Origin: Desmodus rotundus
Lineage: Eukaryota; Chordata; Mammalia; Chiroptera; Phyllostomidae
DNA length: 64,000 nucleotides
Assembly: GCF_022682495.2 (NCBI RefSeq)
Contig: NC_071392.1
Coordinates: 109,854,896 to 109,918,895 of the forward strand
Reading direction: 5' to 3'
Numbering within the stretch: the stretch's first letter is position 1; the number at the start of each line of letters is the position of its first letter. Under the pieces are notes generated by a model. That model searched no databases. It saw nothing but the letters and a program-made list of their open reading frames with translations, and was not told the DNA's origin. Shown here piece by piece: positions 1 to 12,400 of this stretch. A program made the position numbers and the translations under genes.

Positions 1-312
1 CAGGTCAAACACCCCTAAACCCTCTTCCTCACAGTAGCCCAGACTCACTTAGTGGAGACACATACATTAAACAAACCTGCAAACAGCTACGAAAGTACGG
101 GTATATTTATAATCAACGTAATGAAGAAAAATAAGAGGGTGCTATGGAAGAAAAATGACAAGGGGCCCGACGTAGACCAAGGGAAGGGCAATCAAGAAAG
201 GCCTGTTTGTGAAAGTGATATTCAAGTTGAAACCTGAGGGAAATAGGTAAGTGGGGGGTGGGGAGAGGAGCACACAGGAAGAAGGACCAGCACTTGCAAA
301 CGCAAGCCTTAC

Positions 313-480
313 CACGCCAAGCTGAAAGACCGGCTCCTTCCCGGAGCTGGGCAGGAGCACAAAGGCCTCAATCTCCATTTGGGGGGCCAGGGACAGATTC
401 CCGGGGCTGAAGTTCAGCACAGGGGCCGAGGCCACTCTTCCCTGGAGCTCCAAGTTCATGTTGGGGTAGCGTTTGGCTAA
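313..480 (-). CDS. LBP: LBP coding exon 10 (last LBP exon in the window)
   Basis: 168 nt, 56 codons, phase 0 to 0. The acceptor is CCCCAG|TTAGC and the donor GGCGTG|GTAAGG. It runs [20 protein letters not shown], then SPGNLS (a conserved sequon), FVLLPSS and FQLGV. Bases 1-312 are the start of the next intron and hold no further exon. Confidence 0.96.
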
Positions 481-3400
481 CTGGGGAGCAGAATGAGGAG
501 ATCATGTCAAGAGAATGAGACATGCAGGTTTGCCAGGATTGCTGGAGGTAGTCCGAGAAATCTGAGAATGCTTTTTGGTCGATTTTACTGCCGTAAAATT
601 ATCTGTGTCTTTTTCTGTTAGTGGTGTAACGGGACATCTTTCCATGTCAGACGTATAGAGCCTGTACCCTCTTTTTCATGGCTGCGTTGTATTCCATTGT
701 GCATGGCTACTGTTGCTGACTGAAGCCTACTGGGCATCAGGTTTTCTCTAAGGTTTTGCCATGATAATGACCACTCCTTATGTGCCCTCAGCTATTATTT
801 GGGGGGGATACATTCCTAGAAGTGGAATTACTGAGTCAAAGGGCAGGGATATTTTTAAAGCTTTCTGACCAGAACTGCCAAACTCCCAGCCCAATTTTTT
901 TGTTCCCCACTCTTTCCCGGGCATGGGTGAGAGCTATTGTTCGTGCGGACCCTCCTCACAGGAAGGTGACTATATATGCAGAGATCAGATGCTAATGTTT
1001 TCAAAAGATGACACAACCAGATCCTTCCATTTCCAAAGTGCTCATAACTTTCTGTTTAACTGGGGGTAGGTACAGGTTTAATTTGGGGCAGGACTGACCC
1101 TTTTGGGAGGGTCGTCGATGAAAGAACAACAGTCCCATGAGCTGTTTGGTTATACAAATATAAAATCTACATCCTATTGTAAAAGAGAAATGTTTAGAAA
1201 GTTGAAGAGGCACACCCCTTTAGTAAGAAGGTGAGCTGGGTTGCTTCCCTGCTTGAATATGATGCAAGCAGGAAGGGGGAGGGAGAGTTTGCTTCTCTTT
1301 CTGGGGCAAAAGTGATGCTGGAGCCAGGGGGCAGCCAAGGGCCCTCCGAAGCTGGCCGGGACAACACGGCGCAGTCGGGCTATCGTGGGGCTTTACGAAG
1401 AGAAAGAGCCTGTAGGGAGTGCCTTATGGAAGGACACAGCCCCGGCACTGCAGGACTTGAAGCTTAAAAAAATTTCCCACCAGTGGAATTCCTCTGAGCT
1501 ATCATCAAGCTTTCTGCAGGGCACGTTAAACACTACAGCCTGTCTGAGCTGTGTGTTGGGGGGACTCAGAAGGTGGGGGAGAGGACAGGGGACTTTCGGT
1601 GGGATTAAATGAGACGCTGCACAGGAAGAGCTTAGCCCAGCAGTGACAGAGGTTATTCGCAGCAACACGGGATGTGGTCGAAGACTGGAAGCAACTTTCT
1701 GCGCTTCCCCGGGAGCCTGGACGAACAAGCTCTGGTCAGTCCTCACAGCGGCAGACGGGTGCCCAAGGAAACAAGAGAGAGGGAGATCTTTGTCTACCTG
1801 TATGGAGTGATCTCCCGGTACAGTAAGGGGAGAAAACGTACTAAATGGTGTGTATAATGGGCCTTCGGTTCGTAAGAAAACAGAGGAAAGACGCGCAGAC
1901 TTGTCGGTACATACATAGAGTGTTCCCGGAAGGATGTGTACACTGATAACATTGGTGGACTCAGGGTGGGAACTGGGTGGTTGGGGGACGGGAGTAGACA
2001 GGGGACTTTCCATTCTATAGCCTTTTATGTCATTCGAATGCTGAACCATGATAATTTATTATGTGGTCAAAAAACAAGTTTTTAAAGCGTCAAGAACAGT
2101 GCCTGGTCCCTAGTACTCCCTCTTTAGGTGATGTGATTAATTAGGGTACATGTGCATTCTCTGGGATTCTCAGATAGCACCGATAAAAGACTGGGGTACC
2201 TGTGGCACCAGGAGACCCGGGCTCAAGCCTGTGCTATCTGGGCTTTGAAGGGAGGAGAGGCACAAAGCCCGCAGCACTCTGGCCTTCCCTGGGGGGCTCG
2301 CTGCTGCTCTCTGACTCTTGCACAAGCTGAGAGGAGCACAGGGGGTTTAGAGAGGAACCCTTGAAGGCTAGCCCACACCCACCAAGGGCTGATGGAGCCT
2401 TACCCGGGGGACGAAGGGGCGGAAGGACTTGGTGGTCAGTCGGATGTTAGAAGTCGGTGGAACCTGCAGGGAATGGACACAAAGAAGCTTTAGAGTGCTC
2501 CTTCTGGAGCTGCAGGTCTAAAGAGAGAGGTGGGGGGCAGTATTTAGGACTGGAACTTCTTGCATGCCCAGGGTTACCACCTGACAAGATGCCCGTCCTG
2601 CATTGGACGGAAGTACATGAGTCTGCAGGTACTCTCTGCTCTCCGCAGGACACAGGTGACACGTGGGACAGACTCTGAGGGTTCATGAAGGTGAGATTTG
2701 CAGACATACAGACCTAGGTTTGGCTCCTGGCTTTGTCACTGTGTGGTCTCAGGCCACTCCCTTCACCTCTGAGCTTCAACTTCCTTATCTATAAAATGGG
2801 TTGGTCATAGTCCCCACCTATCAGGTCACTGGGAGGGCTCAGTGAGTGGGTGGGCACAATGCATCTGGCACAAGACTTAGTGTATAGTGAGCACTCAGTG
2901 AAACATAGCTGTAGGATCCCAGCCACAAAAGAAAGGACTGCGGCGCAGGTAAGGCCGGTGAATTGGATGTGATGAAGGAAAGAAAGGCGTAAGTATCCCT
3001 TCTACAAAGCCACATTTGAGGGAGTTGTTTAGAGGTAAGTGTCAGGAAGACTTTGTCTCCTTTCTACAATGAATCACTAAATCATGTACCCTTTTCACTT
3101 TGGTTCCCAGGAAGCTCAGAGGCAGATTTGTGATTTAAAAAAAAAAATCAATTTGTGGGTCCAGTGTCTTCATAATTGTGCTTTATCTTCAACTTGGTCT
3201 TTATTTATTCTATGTAACTTTATGCATTTCAGTCACTGAAATCTTTAAAAAAAATTTAGAAACCATCAGAATGAGAGAAAATGTGAATTAGAACAATAAA
3301 TTTAGACTAGGGGGGAAAAAACACAAAATCTTCCACAGTTGTTTTCAGAGAGAAAGAACTTTGATTTTGAGCTTCCTGGCAGCCAAAGTGAAAAGGGAAA

Positions 3401-6400
3401 CCATGCTAACATATTTTTCCTGGTCTTGATCTTCTTTTGTAATCATAATTTATGATTTCACTGATGTAAAGGGTGTAGAAAGGACAGAAGGAAGGGAAGC
3501 CAGGTTACATTGTCATTTGTAAGCATTATCCTGCCAACATCCTCACCACATCATCAGTGATGGAGAAGTTCAGGTACCCCGCCTCGTGATATACTAGGCT
3601 GGCAGTGTTGAAGACATAATCAGAGATGGCAAAGTAGACCATTTGACTGTGTTCCTCAGGGAGACTCATGACAGGAGCAAGTAGGGCAACTGGGGAGCGA
3701 TGATCACGGTTAAAAATTTCGGCCTGGAGAGAGAAAATAAGGTCCATTGAAATTTTCAAAGTTTATCCCAGGGCTGGACATCTGAGCTAGGTAATCACCT
3801 GATACAGACTGATAAGGGGGCCCTGGCTAGAGACACCACCTGAAACTCCACCAGTAAAGATATTTTCCTTTAGGTCAAAGCATTGCACTTCCAGAATTGT
3901 CCAGAATCCCTTAATAAAAAACTCACCAGCTTTGGTACATTTACCCAGAAGACCTGCGGGCCAGACCCTCTGACTGACTCATCTGCACGGTGGGCAAGGT
4001 GAAGGAGAGGAAGAAGGGGGAGGGGAAGTAACAGGGCCTGAGAGCTTTCAGACACTGTGCGAGGATCCTGGCTCTGGGAACATTCTCCACCACTCCCTAT
4101 TGTCCTGCCTTCGACACAGCTGAAACCACAGGGAGATGAGGACAGATCTGAAATCGGGGGACAGGAGGATCCAAGAAAGAGCTGGTCCTGAGGGACAAAT
4201 GCCATGCTGAGGCAGGACCCACACAAGCCCCTGCTTCAGGACCCTCACCTTCAACATCACGTCCAGCATTTGGGCTGTCACCCGAGGGGGCTCCATTAGG
4301 CTGTAATCAATGCCAGCAAAACTGTCAATCTTTGTCGTGACTGTGAACAGAGGAGAGGCGGCATTAGGAGGCAGACAGGGAGAAGGGGTAAGGGCCCTGA
4401 TTGACTAGTGCCATGACTTTCTGCAGAGCCCCCTGATCCTCTGCCTCAAGACCCTCCACCCAGCCCAGCCCAGCCCCGGGGCAAAGAGATCTTTTGCCAA
4501 GAGAGAGACCAGCTGGGTTCTCTTGTCCCATTGGTGGATTAGCCATGGCAGGGGGGAAGTTCAGCCGGGAACTTGAGTGGATTCCAGGGAGACACACACA
4601 CACACACATCCCAGCTCTGGCAGCCCGTTCACACCTGGAGCTTCCTGTCAAGGAAGTCGCACAGTGGGGAGAGTTCTCTAACCAAGGGTATGTCTATCCA
4701 GGCTTACAACTGAGGCCTTGATCTTAGGGGACCTGGCCTCCTAGCAACACAGACCAAATAACCAGGAAGGTCAGACACATCCCCCTACAGCCCTGGAGGA
4801 ACAGGAGATCCATGTCTTGGCACTGGCTTGTCTGTGCCCACCAGGGCTTCCACTGGACGGGGTGTAGGAGTCTCGGGGCCACGCTATCCCAGGACACCTC
4901 AGACAATTTGTCAGGGGCTGTCCCTGCAAATTTTACATGTGCACCCTAGATCTAGAGCCGCCGCATTTGAGGGCTGTTCTGCGGGTGCACTTAACACGCA
5001 GGCAAGGAGGCGGGGCGAGGTGCCTTCTCCCCCAGATTGGCAATAGCACAGGGGAGCAACAAGCCTACATGTCCAGAATCTGGGGACTTATTAAATAAAT
5101 GAAGGCACATCCAGAGGAGGGAATACTACACAGCTATTGAAATGAGGCTGTTACAACTCCTTTGGAAACTGGCAGGGTCTGCTAATGCTGAAACTATGCA
5201 TACCCTGTGAGCCTGCAATCTCACTCCTAGGCATAACCCAGAGACATGCGTTAAATGAACTAGAATATTCATAGCAGCACTGCCCACAATTTTCAGTCTG
5301 AAACCGAAAACACCCCCAGGACTGTCAAGAGCAGACGGGATAAATACATGGGGGGCCGTGGACACGGTGTAACCCTACACGGCAAGGAGAATGAATGAAC
5401 TCACCACGCAACATCATGGATCAGACTCATTTTAAAGGTGAACAAAGAAAACCTTTGTTTTTGATAAAAGACTTTGAATACTGCAAGATTCCGTCTGTGT
5501 ACAAAATGCAAAATTAAGCTTTGCTGGCAGAAGCTGGGATAGTGGTCACCCTTGAGTGGCGGGCAGTGACAGAGGAGGGCACGAGGGGGCTCTGAAAGGC
5601 CAGTCACACTCTGTGGTTGCTCTGGGAGCTGGTGTTCAGTTTGTGAAAATTCTTCAAGCTGTTCACTTATGCTGTGAGCACTTTTCTGTAAGTATTAACT
5701 TACATAAAAAATGTTTTCAAAAATAGGGTCAACTTATACGTGTTGATATAGAAAGATTTCTGACATTTACAAATTACAAAAGGACAATGTCTATACTGAA
5801 TAGGTTTATATATATTCATAATTATGCATATACACTTATATTCATTAAATAAGGAATACACATGTGAGTGTATATTCATATACTCAGGTATGTGTATATG
5901 TGTACAGGGCCCAGCAGAAGTAAGCCCTGTGTGAGTGTGGTTGGTAGGGTAATAATATGGAGTAATAATTTACAGTTTTAATTCGAACATTTCACCTAAA
6001 ATGTCATATGGTGTGCTTGAGTGTGATATTGTTATGTTACAGAATTGCATGCTTACGATTTTGTAATAGAAGATTTTATAATAAAAAGGGGGCATTATTT
6101 GTGTCAGCCCTATATTTGTATATGCAAAGAAAATATCTAAGAGGATACACCCAACAGAAAGGTTACTTCTTAGGAAAAAATTTGGGGAGAAAAAGGGCTT
6201 TTTCATTTTTACTTTTCATACTTCTGTCCCATTTAAGGTTTTATAAGATACATATATGCTCTTATAAGAATTGATAGGAATAAACTGTCCCGGGGAGGGG
6301 TGTTCCCTACCTGGAAGAGTTTGGAGGTAAGGCTGTAGGTCAGAGGTCACCGATTCCTGGACAGCTTCGCAAATCTGAAAAAGACGGAAGAGAAAGACCG

Positions 6401-9400
6401 AGTGAGCTCTCTGGCTTTGGTCCAACACTGTGCTACTTGCTTCACGCGATTTCCCTCTGTTTTGCCCCCAGCTTGCACACCAGCTCCGCGACCTTTGGCG
6501 GCTGATTTGTCCTCTCTGGGCCTGGGGCCCAATTTTGACTTGAGCCCAGCCCCCGCACAGCTCAGTCATTCTTACCTTGCTCTCCAGTGTCCTTTGGAGT
6601 TTGGACTCGATCTGGTTGTGGAAGAGATCCAGCAGCCACCTGGGGACCAGGGCACAGGGGGCAGTCAGCTGTGCACCACCAAATACAGTGACGGTGGGGC
6701 AGCAGGGAAAGCCAGTCCCTAAGGGAGCCCTCCCTGCCCCATCCCGAAACCCTGCTGTGTTCCCCAGCCCCAACTCCCTGCACACTCACTGATTCAGGGC
6801 ATCTGGCACCCCAGCTCCCTGCTGCGCCCCACGCAAACTCCACAGATTTGGGGGAGGGGCTACAGAACCCCATTTCCTAATCAAGGACATTTGACTCGGA
6901 GGGACTTGCCCAAGGGCTTGTACATTTTCTGTAAACTCTCCTCTGGCCCAAAGCCCTCTGTTCCTTCCATAGCCACAGTTTGTTTGCCTCATGGCAGTTC
7001 CTGAAGTTCTTTTGGTGGAAATGGTGCACCAAGACTCCTGGTTTGAATCTGCACCGGTTCATCTCAGCAGCGACCTCCAATGTCCGTGATGTGCTCACGC
7101 ATAGCGCTGGGAACTTTCTGCTTGTCAGAGGCCGGGTCTCTGGCTGGCTGGACCTGGGGCTGCCACCAGGGCTCAAGTTGGCCACTGTCCCAGTGGTGAC
7201 TTACCCCAAAGCTCCTGACATGTCCACGTCCACGTCACGGATGTGGCTGCTGCAGTCGGAGGCAGTGACCGTGGGCCTCCCCGAGGGCTCACTGCCCAGG
7301 ACGAGGTTGACAGAAATGGTGACGCCCTTGACCCACAGGTCAAAGGAGCCCCGTAGTCTCCTGGATAAGAAGAGAGAAGCAAGAATGGATTCCTAGACTA
7401 GAGTCAGCCACCATTTGGGGGGAAAACATGAAATATGAAACTCAATTCTCACCCCCAAATAAGTGGAGCTGGAACAACAATTTAATTACAAAAAGTTATT
7501 TTGAATGTTTATTACAAAGCAAAGATTTGTTATAAAGAAGACCATAGAAGATCTATAAGAAAACCTGGGTTTATTTGTTTATAGTCAAGGGCAAAGGCCT
7601 TTCTAGGAGGGATGCAACTCTCAGAAGCCATAAAGGAAGGCCCCCAGCACAGAGAATTAAAACTTCAGTGAACAAAAAATGGTCATGTGCAAAGTAAAAA
7701 AAAAAAAATGCATTGTATGTGAGCCAAAGAGCTAATTTCCTTAATAGATGAGCTAATATATGAACGAATTTCCTTAAGATATGAACTAATTTCCTTAATG
7801 CACAAAGAATAAGCTCATAGTAATTAATGAGGAAAGGACAAAACAACTGACAAGATCAAAGATACAAACAGGAAGTTTGATTGCAAATAAGTATGTGAAG
7901 TGATTAAAAGTAAAAACCACAACGATGCCAGTTTCCACCCATCAGACTGATGAAACTTGAAGCTTTGACCCCCGGTGCTCGTGAAGTGGTGAGCAGACAG
8001 AAGCCCCAGCCTGTGGCTGGGAGAACACCTCTGGAGCACAGATTTGTGGGATCTCCTCTAAGGACGCACGGATGTGTTTGGCCCAGGCCCTTGACTTCTA
8101 AGCCTTTATTTACTCTGTGGCCCTTCTGGCCAAGACAGATGTGTAGGGCAGCTTAGCGGAGTGTCGTGAGTAACAGAAAACAGCCTACAGGTCAACTAGC
8201 AGGACAGGTTCAGTGAGCCATGGGAATCTATGCTCCGCAGCCTTTAAAAAGAATAAGGCCGCAGGTGGTCGGTCTGTACAATGGAACACTACTCACCCAC
8301 AAATAGGAATAAAGTACAGATGTGTGCTGTGAAGTGATGAGCCTTGAGAATGGTTGGCTAAGTGAAAGAAGCCATACACAAAACGTCACACATTGTACGA
8401 TTCTGTTCACGTGAAATGTCCCTAATAGGCAAATCCATGGACAGAAGGCAGACTGGTCGTTGCCTGGGGGTGGGGGCAGGGGGAATGGGGAGTGACTGCT
8501 TAAAGGGAATGGGGTCATCTCTGGGGGGTGACAAAAATGTGGTGGGACTAGATACAGGTGGTGGTGGCACAACCTTGTGACATGTGCACTTTACAATGGC
8601 TGCTGTTATGTTCTGTGAATTTCACCTCAATAAAAGTGTTGTTACACAGAGAAAAGGTGTAAAAAATGAGGTAATCGTCACCTGCTCCTATAGAGAGATC
8701 TTGAATGCACTTCAGTGAAAAAAGCCCGGGCAGAAGAGTGTGGCCTGACTTCCTTCAGGGAAACTAACGCACGTGCGTATGTAGGGGACGCGCACTGAGC
8801 ATCTTTCTAAAGCATCCTTGTCCAATGGAAGGGTCATGGGAGCCACACTGGTCATTTAAAATGTCCTGGTAGCCATGTTAAAAAAGGCGAAAGGACATAA
8901 AAAAGAAGGAAATCTTACTTTTTGTGACAGCACGGATGGATCTAGAGCTTGTTACGCGAAATGAAATAAGCCATTCAGAGAAAGACACATACCACATGAT
9001 CTCGCTTATATGTGGAATCTAATGAACAAATAAACTGACAAACAAAAGAGAAACGGAGGCATGGACATAGGGGACAGACGGACAGCTGTCAGAGGGGATG
9101 AAAGGAAGAGAGGGGATCTGCCAAAGATCACACGTGTAAAACTCACAGACACAGACAACAGCACAGTGACGGCCGGGGGGCGGGACAGGGGAGGTGGGCA
9201 AGGGGGGATGGGGACATCTGTGATAGTGTCAACAGTGAAAATAAAGTTTAAAAAAGGCAAAAGGAAAGAGTAATTAATTTTAATGATCATTGCAACATAT
9301 AATCAATATAAAATTATTAATGGGATTTTTTATGTGCTTTTTTGTTCTAAATCTTCAAATCTGGGGTTTCACACTTACGGCAGATCTCAGTGTGTCCCAG

Positions 9401-12400
9401 CCTCTTTTCAAGTCCCAGCCTGCACTCAGAAAAAACGTGCGCACCAGACAGGGCAAGTCTGAAGTAGAAATCCGGTCAGGCCACCCAGCAGAGACTGGTC
9501 AGCTGAATTGTGTCCCGCCCCCAACCCGTATGTCGAAGGCCTGAACCCCGGTACTTTAGGATGTGACTGTGTTTGGGACAGAGCCTTGAAAGAGGTGATT
9601 AAGGTCAAATGAGGCCCCTACGGTGGGACTGGCGTCCCTATGAGGAGAGGAGCTAGGACACACAGGGGGGCCATCTGTGGTGACCATGTGAGGATTCAGA
9701 GAGAGGGGGCCACTTGCAAGGCAAGGCGAGGGACTCAGAAGAAACTAGGCCTTCTGACACCTCAATCTTGGACTCTGAGCCTCCAGATGTGTGAGGAAAA
9801 TGTGTAAATTCCTGTTGTTTAAACCATGCTTCGGAGATATTTTGTAATGGCAGCCATGCATACAAAACCACCTTCCATCCGAGGAGACCTTGGAGGTTCT
9901 CAGTGCCAGAGGGTTAGTGCCTGGCAAGCTGCCCTTGACCAGTGGCAAATAGGAAGATGGAGTCACCTATCTGCACTGGGGCAACTCAGAGGTGTGTCCT
10001 CTGTCCACACTGGGGTAAGCAAACCAAGAGAACATGATGTTGTTATCTCATTTAGCTCTCCCACAACCCCATCAGGGAGGGTGGTAAGAGACTGGTCCAA
10101 GAGCCAGGACCTGGAACCTGGGAGGTCTCTGGGCTTGGGCTCCTTCCATCCACCATGTGGCCTTTGTAATGAGCTAGGAACTCCTTGGACCCAAGAAGAA
10201 TGGGGCCAAGGCCAAGGGCCCGAGAGCCTGGGAGTCAAGCCAACTTACAGGAATGACTTACGCGCCTTCCACTTGCCGTGGACCTGGATGGAGGAGTCGG
10301 AGATGGACAGACTCAGGCCCTGGCCAGGGAGGGCTGTCAAAGCAGAGCCCAGCAGCTCACAGCTGCGGATGTCCAGGCTGAGGAGAGAGACACGGAGGGT
10401 GGCATCAGCCTCCGCTTGGGTCCAGCCTCAGCAGGGGTCTTGCTCCCACCTTTGTACCTTCCCCTCTGCAGGGACTGGGCCAGCAGAGCTGCTTCAAGTG
10501 GGTGTCTGGGTATGTGCCCCACTTACTGAGCACCTGCTGTGTGCCCCACACTAACCACAGAGCCATGCTCAGCACGTTCCGTCCATTGTGTCACTTAGGC
10601 CTCACATGGGGGTCAGCACTATTCTTCTTCCCTTTTCACAGAGGAGGAAATAGAAACTCACGGAAGGGGTGCGTTTGCCCAAAGTCACGGCCTCAGGATC
10701 AGAGCCCACGGGTCTTATGATCCTGGGTAGGATCTGGAGTAGGGCCATAGACAGACACCCCCCTCTTCCTTCCCCCAACCATCCCCACCCTTGACACAGG
10801 CAGGTGGGGGGAATCAGATCCACAGAAGGCCAAGGGCAGTGCGAGTAAAGATACAAAAAGGGCTGAGGGCAGCAAACCAAGATGACACATTATGGGGGGC
10901 TGCCATTGGGAAAAGAATGATCAAGTGCCATTTTATTTGCCTGATGCATAGTAGGTGCTTAATAAGTGTTTGCTGATGGACTGAATAAAAGAAGGAAGGA
11001 AGCAATTAATGGTAGTGAGCAGGGAGGGGATCGATGAGCTGTGGGCTCTATTTCCCTCCTTTCACTGCCTACCCCACAAAAACTGCCTCATGCTTTTTTT
11101 AGCATCAGCTGCTTGCATGTAACCATCCTCTGAAGACTTAACTCAAATGCCACCTCCTCTGGGAAGGCTTCCTTGACTCCCCCAGATGTACCAAACTCAG
11201 CTCTAACAGTTGGGCTACTGTATCTAGGGCTTAAGGTCTATCTTCCCTTCCAGACTGTGTCCAGGGCTCAGACCACAGCCTGGACTATTGTTACTCAAAG
11301 GAGGCTGCAGTGTCATCTGCATCATCCAGATAAGGAAACTGAGGCTCAGGTCACAGAGTTAGTTTGCCTTCGTTACTGTTCGTTGCACGAGCAACTAGAG
11401 GATCCCAATTCCCTCCTGGAACTTCCCTCTGAACTCTGTGAGAAACTGTCCTACTCTCTGTCCCGGAGGGGTCCTGACCCAATCTCGGGGCTCTCCCTCC
11501 CTCTCCAGGCTCCCGCCCCTACCACCTTGGGGCCCCAGCAGAAGAGAGCCCCACCTATGGAACTCATAGTGCCCACGTCCAACATGCTTGATCTTGAAGT
11601 CCCCGTCGAAGTCGGGCAGTGTGATTTTGTGCAGCTCACTCTGCAGGGCCACCAGCCCCTCCTTGGCCACTGTGGACAGGAAGAAGCTAGGAGTCAGCCT
11701 AGTCTGCCTGCCTCCCTCCCCTACCAATCCCTTAGTGGCTTCCACCTGCCCTGGGGAGAGAGGCCCACTTCCTTATTAGCACTGATTATAGGCATGGGTT
11801 ATGGAGCCTCCTGCATACCAGGTGGCTTGAGACACACTCAGGACATCACCGCACTGTGTGCGCACGCGCCCATTTTATGGACGAGGAAACAGAATGCCCG
11901 TGTCAGCAACTCCACAGGGGGAAGGGCTGCCGTGTGCTGGCGTGGGCAATTCTCTTTCCTGTCCTTCTTGGTGTCTAGCCTGTGTAGAAGAAACTGTAAG
12001 GATTTTAAGGCTAGAGTTCGCTCTTTGGCCTCTTTCCAGCAAGGTGAACTTGAACAAGTCCTCAACCTTCAATTTCTCCAACCGTCAAAACGCAACCATA
12101 ATACTTTCCTCATTGGGGTGCATGAGGGTGAAAGGAAACCGCTCGGAGCACAAAGGGGCTGGGAGGATCAAAGGCAGTCCTGGCTTGGTGCCTGGCACAC
12201 AGCAGGCACTAGGTCAAGGCCGGGAACAGCGAGGCGGGTTTGTGTATTAAAAGTACGGGAAGGACCAAAAGTCCAATGCTAGAGGATCTGTTAAATAAAC
12301 GTGATACATGCACATGCGGAAATGAACAAAAGGGAAATCTTGTCTGATTTAGGGTTTCAACAGAAACAGGACCTTCTGTTTGTTCCAAAATGTGAAGGAG

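Noticed and set aside
9826..10554. 242-codon open frame on the plus strand
   Set aside because: Antisense to LBP exon 3, starts in an LTR fossil and has no recognisable domain.
11173..12282. 369-codon open frame on the plus strand
   Set aside because: Runs antisense through LBP exon 2 and its flanking introns. No domain, and composition follows L2/MIR and exon-antisense sequence.
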